The notes beneath the pieces are model-generated. The model was not told the origin of the DNA and ran no database searches. It saw only the letters and a program-made list of their open reading frames with translations. This document shows positions 16,212-26,196 of a DNA stretch of 61,395 nt, one piece after another; position 1 is the stretch's first letter, and each line of letters begins with the position of its first letter. The DNA is from Acidimicrobiales bacterium (lineage in GTDB: Bacteria > Actinomycetota > Acidimicrobiia > Acidimicrobiales > GCA-2861595). The stretch covers positions 160,820-222,214 of the forward strand of contig JAUJNQ010000002.1 of assembly GCA_030448025.1 (NCBI GenBank), read 5' to 3'. The position numbers and the translations under genes were made by a program.

Positions 16212-17318
16212 GTGGCACACATTGAGCGACGAGCCAACAACCACTACCGCGCCCGGTACCGGTCCCCCGACGGGATGGAGCACTCCCGGACCTTCGCCCG
16301 CAAGGGTGAGGCCGAACGCTTCCTCACCAGCATCGAGCACTCCAAGCTGACCGGGGCCTACGTCGACCCTGCTGCCGGCCGGGTGACCTTCCGCGCGTAT
16401 GCCGAGGATTGGCGTCGCGTGCAGGTGAACCGTCCCGGGACCGCAGTGTCGATCGAAACCCACCTCCGACTCCACGTGTACCCCACGCTCGGTCACCGAC
16501 CGATCGCCGCCGTGAGGCCGAGCGAGGTCCAGGCCCTCGTGCATCGCCTCGGGGAACGGCTGGCGCCTTCCACGATCGAGGTCGTCTACGGTCGGGTCGT
16601 CGCCGTCTTCCGGGCAGCGGTGCGCGACAGGGTCATGACGACCAGCCCGTGCGTTGGCATCCGGCTCCCGTCGAAGCCCCCCGCGTCGATGCTCGAGGTG
16701 CTCTCGACCGATGAGGTGCACGCGCTGGCCGGCGCAATCGCCCCCCGGTACGCGGCGTTGGTCCTGACGGCGGCCGGGACCGGCCTCCGTCCGGGCGAGC
16801 TGTTCGGACTTCGCGCCGACCGAGTCGACTTCCTCGGACGTACCGTCCGCGTCGACCAACAGATTGCTCGCGTCGCGAGCGGAGGGGTAGCGCCGGGTCC
16901 GCTCAAGACCCGGGCATCGTACCGATCCGTGCCGCTTCCCGAGACCGTTGCGAACACCATGGCAGCCCACCTGGCGCGGTGGCCCAAACACATCGACACG
17001 GGCGTCATGTTCACCAACGAGCGCGGCCGCCTGATCCAGGAATACCCGTTCTCCGCCGCCTGGAACACGGCCAAGCGTAAGGCGGCCACGCCGGACTGGG
17101 CGACCCCGCACGACCTGCGTCACTACTACGCAAGCGTCCTCATCCGGTCAGGTGCATCCGTGAAGGTCGTGCAGGCCCGGCTGGGCCACGCGTCAGCCAA
17201 GACGACCTTGGACGTCTACGGACACCTGTTTCCTGACGAGGAGGACCGCACCCGGGCCGCGATCGACGCCGAGCTGCGACGGCCTGCGGAACGGGCTCGC
17301 CACGCAGAGAGCCGCTGA
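16212..17318 (+). CDS. int: Tyrosine recombinase / phage-type integrase
   Basis: A 368-residue integrase. An N-terminal arm-binding part (HIERRANNHYRARYRSPDG) and a SAM-like core-binding domain (about 70-165) precede the catalytic domain, which has Arg in TGLRPGELFGL, HDLRHYYAS (His-x-x-Arg), LGHASAKTTLDVYGHL (His and the nucleophilic Tyr). It starts at GTG 16212 with GGGAGGAGG about 8 bases upstream. It should recognise the glnA 3'-end core repeat. The set is complete, so it is probably active. Confidence 0.93.
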   Translation: MAHIERRANNHYRARYRSPDGMEHSRTFARKGEAERFLTSIEHSKLTGAYVDPAAGRVTFRAYAEDWRRVQVNRPGTAVSIETHLRLHVYPTLGHRPIAAVRPSEVQALVHRLGERLAPSTIEVVYGRVVAVFRAAVRDRVMTTSPCVGIRLPSKPPASMLEVLSTDEVHALAGAIAPRYAALVLTAAGTGLRPGELFGLRADRVDFLGRTVRVDQQIARVASGGVAPGPLKTRASYRSVPLPETVANTMAAHLARWPKHIDTGVMFTNERGRLIQEYPFSAAWNTAKRKAATPDWATPHDLRHYYASVLIRSGASVKVVQARLGHASAKTTLDVYGHLFPDEEDRTRAAIDAELRRPAERARHAESR

Positions 17319-17339
17319 GAAGCCCAGCAGCCAGCCGCA

Positions 17340-17897
17340 GTGAAGGCCGCTGGAAGAGGATCTGGCGCGCACGTCTTCGTAGACGAGAGTCGGCGGCGGT
17401 CGACCTACCTGCTGGCGAGCGTGCGGGTCATGCCCGCCCACCTGACCGCGGTCCGCAAAGTCGTGCGTGGCGCGCTGCTCGGTTCTCAGCGACGCATCCA
17501 TTTCGTGGACGAGCGGGTCGACCGCCGACGCCAGCTCCTTGACCTCTTCTGTGGCCTACCGCTCGGGGTTGTCGCGTACCGGTCAGACCACGCCCCGACG
17601 CGGCAGGAGCCAGCAGTGCGGTCAGCTCTCCTCGTCGTGATGGTCGATGACATCGTTGGGGAGGGAGCAACCCGACTGGTGCTCGAGAGCCGTGAAGGCC
17701 GCGACCAGCTCGACCGGCGCGTCATCCACAGACGGCTCCTCTCCCAGAGGGATTCGGCCCTCACGTATGAGCATCTGCGGCCGACGGAGGACCCAATCCT
17801 CTGGGTTGCAGATGCCTTCGCCTGGGCCGCCGGTGCCGGAGCTGACTGGCTGGGACGCTGCGGCGAGGTGCTGCGCGTGGTGGACGTCGAGCCCTGA
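17340..17897 (+). CDS. DUF3800-like (RNase H-fold) cargo protein
   Basis: A 185-residue protein with the DUF3800 layout: VFVDES near residue 12-17, RRIHFVDERVDRRRQLLDL, LVLESREGRDQ and a C-terminal LWVADAFAWAAGAGADW. The spaced acidic residues (Asp, Glu, Asp) fit an RNase H-like metal site. DUF3800 proteins are common on mobile elements and in defence-rich regions, but their role is largely unknown. It begins at GTG 17340, 21 bases after the integrase, and is followed at once by a terminator, so it is the element's only cargo gene besides the small ORF. Confidence 0.68.
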   Translation: MKAAGRGSGAHVFVDESRRRSTYLLASVRVMPAHLTAVRKVVRGALLGSQRRIHFVDERVDRRRQLLDLFCGLPLGVVAYRSDHAPTRQEPAVRSALLVVMVDDIVGEGATRLVLESREGRDQLDRRVIHRRLLSQRDSALTYEHLRPTEDPILWVADAFAWAAGAGADWLGRCGEVLRVVDVEP

Positions 17898-17903
17898 CGC
17901 GCA

Positions 17904-17941
17904 AAACCCGGCCGCTCCTCGTCCGGGGAGGGACCGGGTTT
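17904..17941 (+). terminator. Terminator after the element's cargo gene
   Basis: AAACCCGG (17904-17911) pairs with CCGGGTTT (17934-17941) around a GC-rich loop that can pair further (CTCCTCGTCCGGGGAG). It lies 6 bases after the DUF3800-like stop and would end transcripts before glnA, which is convergent. Confidence 0.7.
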
Positions 17942-18145
17942 ACTTCCAGTCACTAGGGCGACCGGCAACGTCAAGTATACGGAGCGTCCAAGCGTGGTCA
18001 ACCCGGTGACTTGGGCCAACCTGGAGACACCTCCGAGCACCGCCAGAGGCCGCCACAGACCGCGAGAAACGCGTCCTGCCGCGTCCATACCGCGTCCTGG
18101 GCAGGTGGGGCGCCAGCAAAACCGCAGGTCAGCAACCCCTTTTGC

Positions 18146-19569
<1,424 letters not shown>

Positions 19570-19717
19570 GTTCCCTCCTGGGCTAATTCGGAGACGGCGA
19601 CGGGTGTCGCCACCGCTCGGTCTCGAACCACGCGTGACACGAACGGGTAGGTGCCACCGGACGGCTGACTTGCGGGGCAAGCCTGTCACCGAGAGAGGCA
19701 GTCTGTCGCACCCAGCG

Positions 19718-19735
19718 TGTGAACGCATTGTGAAC
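19718..19735. promoter_or_regulatory. Tandem TGTGAAC repeats between divergent glutamine synthetase genes
   Basis: TGTGAAC occurs at 19718-19724 and again at 19729-19735, an 11-bp spacing that places both on one face of the helix. The 217-bp gap separates divergent glnA and glnA2-like genes, and a GlnR-like regulator is encoded nearby. GlnR sites are repeats of GTNAC/GAAAC half sites with one-turn spacing. The match is partial, so this is a candidate operator only. Confidence 0.35.
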
Positions 19736-19786
19736 CTGCGAGCCGAAGCCGTGGAGTGACGTGGCCGCGGCTGCCAGACTGGACCC

Positions 19787-21112
19787 GTGGAACGCCAACA
19801 GGATTACGTGCTGCGCACGGTCGAGGAGCGCGGCGTGCGCTTCATTCAGATCTGGTTCACCGACGTGCTCGGCATCCCCAAAGCCTTCAACATCACGCCC
19901 GCCGAGCTCGAGAACGCCCTCGAGGAGGGCATGACGTTCGACGGGTCCTCCATCGACGGTTTCAGCCGGGTCCAGGAGAGCGACGTGCTGGCGCGGCCCG
20001 ATTCCAAGACATTCCAGATCCTTCCGGCCAAGGCCGGTGTGTCACCGGTGGCTCGGGTCTTCGCCGACGTCACCCACCTGGACGGCGACCCGTTCCAGGG
20101 CTGTCCCCGCCAAGTGCTCCGGCGCCAGCTCGAGCGGGCCCATGACAAGGGGTACTCGTTCTACGCCGCCCCTGAGCTCGAGTACTTCTACTTCGCCACC
20201 GGCACGTCCCTTCCCCAGCCCCTCGACAACGGCTCGTACTTCGAGCTCACCGTCGCCGACAAGGCCGCCTCCCTGCGGCGGTCCACAGTGCTGACCCTCG
20301 AGGAGATGGGCATCCCCGTCGAGTACAGCCAGCACGAGGACGCCCCCAGCCAGCACGAGATCGACCTCCGCTACACCGACGCCCTCACCATGGCCGACAC
20401 GGTCATGACCGCCCGCCTCATGGTGAAGGAGCTGGCGCAGGAGTCGGGCGTGATGGCCACGTTCATGCCCAAGCCGCTGGCCGGTGTCCAGGGCTCGGGG
20501 ATGCACACCCACTTCTCGCTGTTCGAGGGCGACGTCAACGCCTTCCACGACCCGGGCGACGAGCACGGTCTGTCCAAGGTGGCCAAGGGCTTCATCGCCG
20601 GTGTCCTCAGGCACGCCCGTGAGATCACGGCCGTCACCAACCAGTGGGTGAACTCCTACAAGCGCCTCGTGCCCGGCTACGAGGCACCGATCTACGTGTC
20701 GTGGGCTCGCAACAACCGCTCTGCGCTGGTGCGGGTGCCGCTCCCCAAGCGCAGCCGCGCTGACTCTGCCCGCTTCGAGTACCGGGCGCCCGACCCGGCG
20801 TGCAACCCCTACCTCGCCTTCGCCGTGGTGCTGGCGGCCGGCCTCAAGGGCGTCGAGGAGGGCTACGAGCTGCCCCCTGAGGCAGACGCCAACCTCTACG
20901 AGATGACACCCGAGGAACGCATGGCCGAGGACATCCCCTCGCTTCCGGGTTCGCTCGCCGAGGCACTGGCGGAGATGGAGCGATCAGAGCTCGTGGCCGA
21001 CGCCCTTGGTGAGCACGTCTTCGAATGGTTTCTCCGCAACAAGCGAGCCGAGTGGGCGGACTACAAGCTTCAGGTCACACCCTTCGAGCTCAAGCGGTAC
21101 CTCTCGCTCTGA
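19787..21112 (+). CDS. glnA2: Second glutamine synthetase (GlnA2-like)
   Basis: A 441-residue GSI-family enzyme starting at GTG 19787. It has [59 protein letters not shown] and NRSALVRVP. It is shorter than GlnA and closest in pattern to mycobacterial GlnA2 ([17 protein letters not shown]). The [10 protein letters not shown] segment keeps a tyrosine where GlnA is adenylylated, but the context differs, and GlnA2 enzymes are generally not GlnE targets. The GlnR-like gene starts three bases after its stop, so the two form an operon. Confidence 0.88.
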   Translation: MERQQDYVLRTVEERGVRFIQIWFTDVLGIPKAFNITPAELENALEEGMTFDGSSIDGFSRVQESDVLARPDSKTFQILPAKAGVSPVARVFADVTHLDGDPFQGCPRQVLRRQLERAHDKGYSFYAAPELEYFYFATGTSLPQPLDNGSYFELTVADKAASLRRSTVLTLEEMGIPVEYSQHEDAPSQHEIDLRYTDALTMADTVMTARLMVKELAQESGVMATFMPKPLAGVQGSGMHTHFSLFEGDVNAFHDPGDEHGLSKVAKGFIAGVLRHAREITAVTNQWVNSYKRLVPGYEAPIYVSWARNNRSALVRVPLPKRSRADSARFEYRAPDPACNPYLAFAVVLAAGLKGVEEGYELPPEADANLYEMTPEERMAEDIPSLPGSLAEALAEMERSELVADALGEHVFEWFLRNKRAEWADYKLQVTPFELKRYLSL

Positions 21113-21114
21113 AG

Positions 21115-21795
21115 ATGGAAGCCCTGCTGGTGCACCCGGATCCCCCTCCACCGGCCCTCACCCAAGCCCTCGAACAGGCCTCTTATCCCTGGAAGGCGGC
21201 CGCCGGCGCCCAGGCGGCGACTGCAGCCGAGCCCGACGACGGCTGGTCCGGCGCAGTGGTGTGCGCCGACGCCGATCCCGAAGGCGCCTTCGCTCTGTGC
21301 CGGGCGCTGCGCAAGCGGGACCTGCCGCTCGAGCCCCTTCTGCTGGTCGTGACCGGAAGCCAGCTGGGTGACCTGGAGCTTCGTGAGGACCTGTTCGACG
21401 ACTTCTGCCTGGTGCCGCCACAGCCGGCCGAGCTGGAGGCCCGTCTGCAGCACCTGTTCTGGCGCACCGGCCGGGGCACCCGCCCGGAGCTGGTGGAGTA
21501 CGGACCGCTGATCCTCAACCTGGAGACGTATCAGGCGGTCATCGGGGGCCGCCCCCTCGACCTCACCTACATGGAGTACGAGCTGCTCAAGTTCCTCGCC
21601 ACCCACCCGGGAAAGGTCTTCTCCCGCGAGACGCTGCTGTCGCGGGTGTGGGGCTATGAGTACTACGGGGGGGCCCGCACCGTCGACGTCCACGTGCGAC
21701 GCCTACGGGCAAAGCTGGGCAACGAGCAGGAGCACCTCATCCAGACCGTCCGGTCCGTCGGGTACCGATTCGGCCAGTCCCGTTGGGGCATTTGA
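21115..21795 (+). CDS. glnR: GlnR-like OmpR-family nitrogen regulator
   Basis: A 226-residue regulator. The N-terminal receiver-like domain is divergent and lacks the usual Asp pair and phosphorylatable Asp pattern, as in GlnR. The C-terminal winged helix is strongly OmpR/GlnR-like: GGRPLDLTYMEYELLKFLAT, GKVFSRETLLSRVWGYEYYG, ARTVDVHVRRLRAKLG and VRSVGYRFG. GlnR controls glnA and ammonium genes in actinobacteria, and its place directly behind a glutamine synthetase gene supports that role. The ATG at 21115 is chosen over a longer frame inside glnA2. Confidence 0.82.
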   Translation: MEALLVHPDPPPPALTQALEQASYPWKAAAGAQAATAAEPDDGWSGAVVCADADPEGAFALCRALRKRDLPLEPLLLVVTGSQLGDLELREDLFDDFCLVPPQPAELEARLQHLFWRTGRGTRPELVEYGPLILNLETYQAVIGGRPLDLTYMEYELLKFLATHPGKVFSRETLLSRVWGYEYYGGARTVDVHVRRLRAKLGNEQEHLIQTVRSVGYRFGQSRWGI

Positions 21796-21805
21796 GGGGC
21801 AGGCA

Positions 21806-22147
21806 GTGGCGCACCTCCATCCCCGGCGTGTCGGTCACCGCGTGTGGGCGGGCGCCCTTGCGGTAGTTGCCGCTGCGGGCGGAGCGGGTTGCGGAGGAGA
21901 TGACACCGTCTCCAGCACCAAGGCCGTGGAGGCCTTCAACCGGGTGGCGGAGGCGCGGAACGTGAGGCTCATGTGCCCCGAGGACGTGAACAAGAAGGTG
22001 AAGGAGATCGACTGCACCCTTCAGGGAACCAAGACGGGCAAGACGGCCACGGTCAAGATGAGAGCCATCGGCGAGGAAACCGACTTCCTCGACGCCGTCG
22101 ACGGGAACGAGTTCAGGAACGCCGTGGAACGGGTGACGCAGCCATAG
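21806..22147 (+). CDS. DUF4333-like lipoprotein
   Basis: A 113-residue exported protein starting at GTG 21806 with GAGGGG six bases upstream. A signal stretch (VWAGALAVVAAAGGAGCGGD) gives a plausible lipidated Cys. The mature part VRLMCPEDVNKKVKEIDCTL with two cysteines, followed by a short beta strand pattern (TATVKMRAIG), is like DUF4333 proteins. The function is unknown. It follows glnR by 10 bp. Confidence 0.62.
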   Translation: MAHLHPRRVGHRVWAGALAVVAAAGGAGCGGDDTVSSTKAVEAFNRVAEARNVRLMCPEDVNKKVKEIDCTLQGTKTGKTATVKMRAIGEETDFLDAVDGNEFRNAVERVTQP

Positions 22148-22169
22148 CGGGAACGGCGCGGCCGGCCTG

Positions 22170-22901
22170 GTGAGCCTGATCGTGCGCAAGACTGTCGGCC
22201 TGACCCGTGGGCACATCCCTCCGCCCTGGCACGACCGCGGTCTTTGCCGAAGGCTCCGAGCTCCATCCGCGCTGTCGTGCTTGGCCCTAGTGCTTCTCAC
22301 CGCCTGCGGCGGCTCAGGAGCTCGGACCGACTCCCAAGACCCTGCCATCGCATTGCGCCGCGCCGCAGAGGCGACTGCGGACGCCCGTAGTTTCGAGGTG
22401 GAGCTGACGGGTGGCGTCACGATCGTCTATCAAGCACCTGACCGGTTCGAGATGGTGGAGGAGGGCGCGGTTAGCTCAGCCAGCCCTTCCCTAGCGGGCG
22501 GAGTCCCGCCCTCGGCCGTGCCGGCCAGGATCGTCAACATCTATGTCGGCACGACGCGGTACCGCTCCCATCCCACGGAGCCGAGCGCTTTCACGACCGA
22601 GGAGTTGGCGGCGGATGCCAATTCGCCGAGCGACCTCCTGCACCAGGTGCAGATCCTCCGTCGGGCCGAGAACGTCATCCAAGAGGACTCCAGGTACCGG
22701 TTTCGGCTCTCGTCCTTCGCGCCCCGTCCCGGGGCGAGTGGGGTGCCAGCAGAAGGTGAAGCCGAAGTCGCTGGCGGGTACGTTCGGACGCTCAGCATCC
22801 GCTACGACCAGCAGGGCTTCCCGCGCCAGCTCTCGTTCATGAAGATCAACGCGGCTCCGTCGGTGGAACCCCCACCGCCCTCAGCGCTGAGGCCTTACTA
22901 G
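22170..22901 (+). CDS. Lipoprotein of unknown function
   Basis: A 243-residue protein with a long basic N-terminus and a lipobox (ALVLLTACGGSG). The mature region (SFEVELTGGVTIVYQAPDRF, then RIVNIYVGTTRYR and SIRYDQQGFPRQLSF) resembles outer-surface lipoproteins that bind lipids or carry LolA/LprG-like folds, but that is only a pattern impression. It begins at GTG 22170, 22 bases after the DUF4333-like gene; a start nearer the hydrophobic stretch is possible. Confidence 0.6.
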   Translation: MSLIVRKTVGLTRGHIPPPWHDRGLCRRLRAPSALSCLALVLLTACGGSGARTDSQDPAIALRRAAEATADARSFEVELTGGVTIVYQAPDRFEMVEEGAVSSASPSLAGGVPPSAVPARIVNIYVGTTRYRSHPTEPSAFTTEELAADANSPSDLLHQVQILRRAENVIQEDSRYRFRLSSFAPRPGASGVPAEGEAEVAGGYVRTLSIRYDQQGFPRQLSFMKINAAPSVEPPPPSALRPY

Positions 22902-23163
22902 CTCACAGGGCGGACTGCCCGCTCGGTCTTGCGCGCCGCTCAAGGTTCGTGCACGTTCGACCCGTCGGATGCCCGAGGTCAAGTTCTTCGCCGAAACGAT
23001 TACCCAACCGCTCGTCGGTGCCTTGTCATCGATGCTCGCAAGCCCCTGGCCGTGCCGTCCGGCCAGCCGTGCCCTGATCCGGAACTGTGTGCCGGTTCGT
23101 CTGGGGGCTCTTCGTTTTTCGAGTCGTTCGTCGTGGTGCAGACTCGGCCGGGTGGCATAGCGG

Positions 23164-23520
23164 TCAGCTCTCGTCCGGGACCCGGGCCCAGACCTCTATC
23201 TCCACGAGGGCGCCGAGCGGCAAGGCCGAGACGGCCACCGCCGAGCGGGCGGGCCTGTGGTCACCGAACGCCTCGGCGTACACCTCGTTGAAGGGACCGT
23301 AGTCGCCCATGTGGACCAGGAACACGGTGGTCTTCACCACGTCGGTCATGGCCGCTCCCTCACCTTCGAGCAGGTCGCGCACGTTGGCCAGGGCCTGTCG
23401 TGCCTGGCCTCGGACGCCGCCGCCCATGAGCACTCCGTCACGGAGGCCGACCTGGCCCGAGCACACCAGCCACTCACCGGCACGGACAACCGGGGAATAG
23501 GGGCCGACCGGAGCGCTCAT
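23164..23520 (-). CDS. RidA/YjgF-family reactive-imine deaminase
   Basis: A 118-residue RidA-family protein, MSAPVGPYSPVVRAGEWLVC onward. GPYSP, SGQVGL, NVRDLLEGEGAAMTDVVKTT and the substrate-binding arginine in RPARSAVAVSALP are all present. RidA proteins hydrolyse reactive enamines and imines from PLP enzymes. The gene stands alone on the minus strand between lipoprotein genes; the 262 bp on its downstream side hold nothing I can identify. Confidence 0.88.
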   Translation of the reverse strand: MSAPVGPYSPVVRAGEWLVCSGQVGLRDGVLMGGGVRGQARQALANVRDLLEGEGAAMTDVVKTTVFLVHMGDYGPFNEVYAEAFGDHRPARSAVAVSALPLGALVEIEVWARVPDES

Positions 23521-23591
23521 TGGCCTCACGATAGGTTGAGCGCCATGTCCAGACCGCACCGGCGCCCGCCCGGTGCCTGCAGAGCACCGGC

Positions 23592-24047
23592 ATGAGGCCA
23601 CGGGGCGGCCCGGTGTCCACAACGGCTGGGTTGATCCTCGCCGGTTCGGTGGTGCTCTCGGCCGCCGCCCTCGCATGCGGGCCGCCGGGACGAGGAGGCG
23701 ACGACGAAGCCCCGGTGGCGGCCGCTCCCACTGATGCCTACGCCACGGTTCTCCCCGGGCTGTGTCGCTCGTCGGCGGCTGCCACCAGCGGGGACGTCGC
23801 TGGCGCCGAGCGGGTTTTCGCCGACACGGTCCACGGGCCTCTCCACGACATCGCCCAGGAGGCGGAGGCGTCGGATCGCGCCATGGCCGCTCGACTGCTG
23901 GAGGCCAAGCAGGCAGTGGAGCACCACCTCGAGCGACCCCAAGCGGATCCGGCGGCGCTCGGTTCGGACCTTGCCCGGCTGAGCGGCGCTACCCGCGCCG
24001 CCCTGGCTCTGACCGGCCATCCTGCGGCACCCGTCTGCGGGAGCTGA
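23592..24047 (+). CDS. Small lipoprotein
   Basis: A 151-residue protein. The signal peptide ends in a lipobox (LSAAALACGPPG). The remainder is mostly helical (VFADTVHGPLHDIAQEAEA, RLLEAKQAVEHHLE) with two cysteines. No family is recognised. It is followed two bases later by a second lipoprotein gene, so the two are likely co-expressed. Confidence 0.55.
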   Translation: MRPRGGPVSTTAGLILAGSVVLSAAALACGPPGRGGDDEAPVAAAPTDAYATVLPGLCRSSAAATSGDVAGAERVFADTVHGPLHDIAQEAEASDRAMAARLLEAKQAVEHHLERPQADPAALGSDLARLSGATRAALALTGHPAAPVCGS

Positions 24048-24049
24048 CG

Positions 24050-25033
24050 ATGATCGCCGTCCGCCGCCCATCTCGCCTCGTCGCCGTAGCTGGCCTGTTC
24101 GCCCTACTCGCCGCTGCATGCGGTGACTCGGGGGGAGGCGGGGCGCCAGCCTCGAGCGGGACGGAGGCCATCGTGACCAAGGTCGCCAGCTTCGACCTGG
24201 CCGCCGGCCGGCCCCAGCGCTTCCTGGTGGGCCTGGTGCGCGCCGACAACGAGCGGCTCGTGGGCTTCGGTACCGTCCAGTTGACCTTCGCCTTCACCGG
24301 GACCAAGGAGCGGCCGCTGGCCTCGCCCCGGCCGGGCGCGTCAGCCCCGGCCCGCTTCCTGCCAATCCCCGGAGCCAATGCCGATACCTCGACGCCCGGT
24401 CCACGGTTCGTGGAGGCCTCGGCGGGCACCGGCGTCTACAGCGCCGAGCCCGTGACGTTCTCCGAGCCCGGGTTCTGGCAGGTCAACGTCACAGCGCGCA
24501 TCAACGACCGGGACTACCGCGCCGAGGGCCGGTTCGAGGTTCTGGCCAAGAGCCTCGTCCCCGCCGTCGGCGATCCCGCTCCCCGCACCCGCAACCCGTT
24601 GGCGGGCCAGGCTGACGCGGACCCGAGGAGCATCGACTCCCGCGCCGATGCGGCCACCCCCGTGCCTGACCCCGAGCTGCATTCCACGACCGTCGCCCAG
24701 GCCCTCGACGCCCGCCGGCCGCTGGTGGTGGTGGTGTCCACGCCCACGTTCTGCCAGAGCCGCTTCTGTGGGCCCATCACCGATGCCGTCTCGACCTTCG
24801 CCAAGCGCTACGGCGACCGCATGGCCTTCGTCCACCTGGAGGTGTGGCGGAACTACGAGAAGGGCGAGCTGAACCCCTCGGCGCAGGAGTGGATCGACGT
24901 CGACCGCGACGGCCAAGGCAACGAACCGTGGACCTTCGTGGTGGGAAGCGACGGCCTGGTCAAGTACCGGTTCGACAACGTCACCAGTGAGGGCGAGCTC
25001 GAGGCTGCCATCCGCCAGGTCCTCGGGACCTGA
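24050..25033 (+). CDS. Lipoprotein with C-terminal thioredoxin-like domain
   Basis: A 327-residue protein. Signal and lipobox are LLAAACGDSG. Residues about 35-175 form a beta-rich domain (FLVGLVRADNERLVGFGTVQ, FSEPGFWQVNVTARINDRDY), and about 215-327 a thioredoxin-like domain (RPLVVVVSTPTFCQSRFCGP, MAFVHLEVWRNYEKG, PWTFVVGSDGLVKYRFDN). The FCQSRFCGP cysteines are spaced by four residues, not the usual CxxC, so classical disulfide exchange is doubtful. The start is ATG 24050; the longer frame overlaps the previous gene. Confidence 0.7.
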   Translation: MIAVRRPSRLVAVAGLFALLAAACGDSGGGGAPASSGTEAIVTKVASFDLAAGRPQRFLVGLVRADNERLVGFGTVQLTFAFTGTKERPLASPRPGASAPARFLPIPGANADTSTPGPRFVEASAGTGVYSAEPVTFSEPGFWQVNVTARINDRDYRAEGRFEVLAKSLVPAVGDPAPRTRNPLAGQADADPRSIDSRADAATPVPDPELHSTTVAQALDARRPLVVVVSTPTFCQSRFCGPITDAVSTFAKRYGDRMAFVHLEVWRNYEKGELNPSAQEWIDVDRDGQGNEPWTFVVGSDGLVKYRFDNVTSEGELEAAIRQVLGT

Positions 25034-25071
25034 GCGACCGGCGGCCGTACGTCTCGATCCAGGCCCAGGCT

Positions 25072-25443
25072 CTAGGAGAAGGACTGGCCGCAGCCACAGG
25101 AGCGCTGGGCGTTGGGGTTGTCGATGCTGAACCCGGCGCCTTGGAGGCCGTCCTTGTACTCGAGGGTGGCACCGGTGAGCAGCTGTGCGCTGGCCGGGTC
25201 GACCACGACCCTCACCTGGCCGTACGAGGAACGAATGTCGTCGGGGGCGAACTCCGAGTCGAAGAACATCTCGTAGGAGTAGCCGGAGCACCCGCCCGGA
25301 CGCACCGCGATGCGCAGGGCCAACTCGGGGTTGCCCTCCATGGTGAGCAGCTCCGCCACCTTCTGGTTGGCGGCATCAGTCAAGCCGATGACCTGCCGGT
25401 CGGTGGTGGTAGCGGTCTCAGTGCTGGTTTCGGTGGTGCTCAC
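25072..25443 (-). CDS. Iron-sulfur cluster assembly accessory protein (IscA/ErpA type)
   Basis: A 123-residue A-type carrier that delivers Fe-S clusters to target proteins. After a Thr-rich N-terminus the HesB/IscA fold appears, with its three conserved cysteines in PGGCSGYSYEM and RSCGCGQSFS. It starts at GTG 25443, with GAGGAGG eight bases upstream. A SufR-like repressor gene lies 51 bp upstream on the same strand. Confidence 0.92.
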   Translation of the reverse strand: MSTTETSTETATTTDRQVIGLTDAANQKVAELLTMEGNPELALRIAVRPGGCSGYSYEMFFDSEFAPDDIRSSYGQVRVVVDPASAQLLTGATLEYKDGLQGAGFSIDNPNAQRSCGCGQSFS

Positions 25444-25494
25444 CAGGAAGCCTCCTCGTCGAAAGACATCGACATGTTGAAAGACATCGCCATG

Positions 25495-26151
25495 TTAACG
25501 GACAGCCAGGTCGACCTGGCACGGATCTCGATCGGCCAACGTAGCGAAACGTGTGACCTTGGCATTCCCTAGAACGTCAACCATGCCTTCGATCATTCCC
25601 CGGTGCAGGTGGCACACCAACTCCGGGAAGGCCTCGGCCAGGCTGCGGAAGGGGCATTGGCTGAAGGCGATGGTGGTGATCCGGGCGTCGCCGCTCTGGA
25701 CGGGGTCGAAACCCATGTCGGCCAGCTCGGCGTTGACGGCCTGCACACACCCACGCTGGCCCTCCTCGGCGCGAGCCACGGCCGCGTGACGGCCGTGGTC
25801 ACGGCCGGCGACGGCCACGTCGTCGGCGGCGGGCTCGCAGGCGGCGGCCACGTTGGCCAGTAGACCGGCCAGCAAAGGGAAGCTGGCGGGCTCGAGGCCG
25901 AGGGACGGGGCCTCGGCGGCCACCGAGTACCGATGCTGGGGGCGCCCCACCGTGCCCTGGTTGTCGGCTTCCACATGGAGCAAGCCGATCTCCCGCATGC
26001 GCTCGAGGTGGGGACGCACCGTGTTGGGGTGCAGGTCCAGGGTCTCGGCGATCTCCGAAGTGGACCGGGCCGCTTCGGCGCGAGCCAACTCGAGGTAGAT
26101 CGCGTAGCGGGTGTTGTCACCCAAGGCCTTGAAGACCTGGAGCCGGTCCAT
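25495..26151 (-). CDS. SufR-like Fe-S sensing transcriptional repressor
   Basis: A 218-residue regulator starting at ATG 26151. The N-terminal winged helix is ArsR/DeoR-like (FKALGDNTRYAIYLELARAE, STSEIAETLDLHPNTVRPHL). The C-terminal part carries the cysteines SQCPFRSL, PELVCHLHRGMIEG and DRDPCQVDL in the order that holds an Fe-S cluster in SufR-type repressors. With IscA next door and Mrp divergent across 45 bp, it probably senses cluster supply and controls both. Confidence 0.82.
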   Translation of the reverse strand: MDRLQVFKALGDNTRYAIYLELARAEAARSTSEIAETLDLHPNTVRPHLERMREIGLLHVEADNQGTVGRPQHRYSVAAEAPSLGLEPASFPLLAGLLANVAAACEPAADDVAVAGRDHGRHAAVARAEEGQRGCVQAVNAELADMGFDPVQSGDARITTIAFSQCPFRSLAEAFPELVCHLHRGMIEGMVDVLGNAKVTRFATLADRDPCQVDLAVR

Positions 26152-26196
26152 GCGCCCAGCAATATACCAGGGCCGTTCCTTGTAAACTGACTGGCC

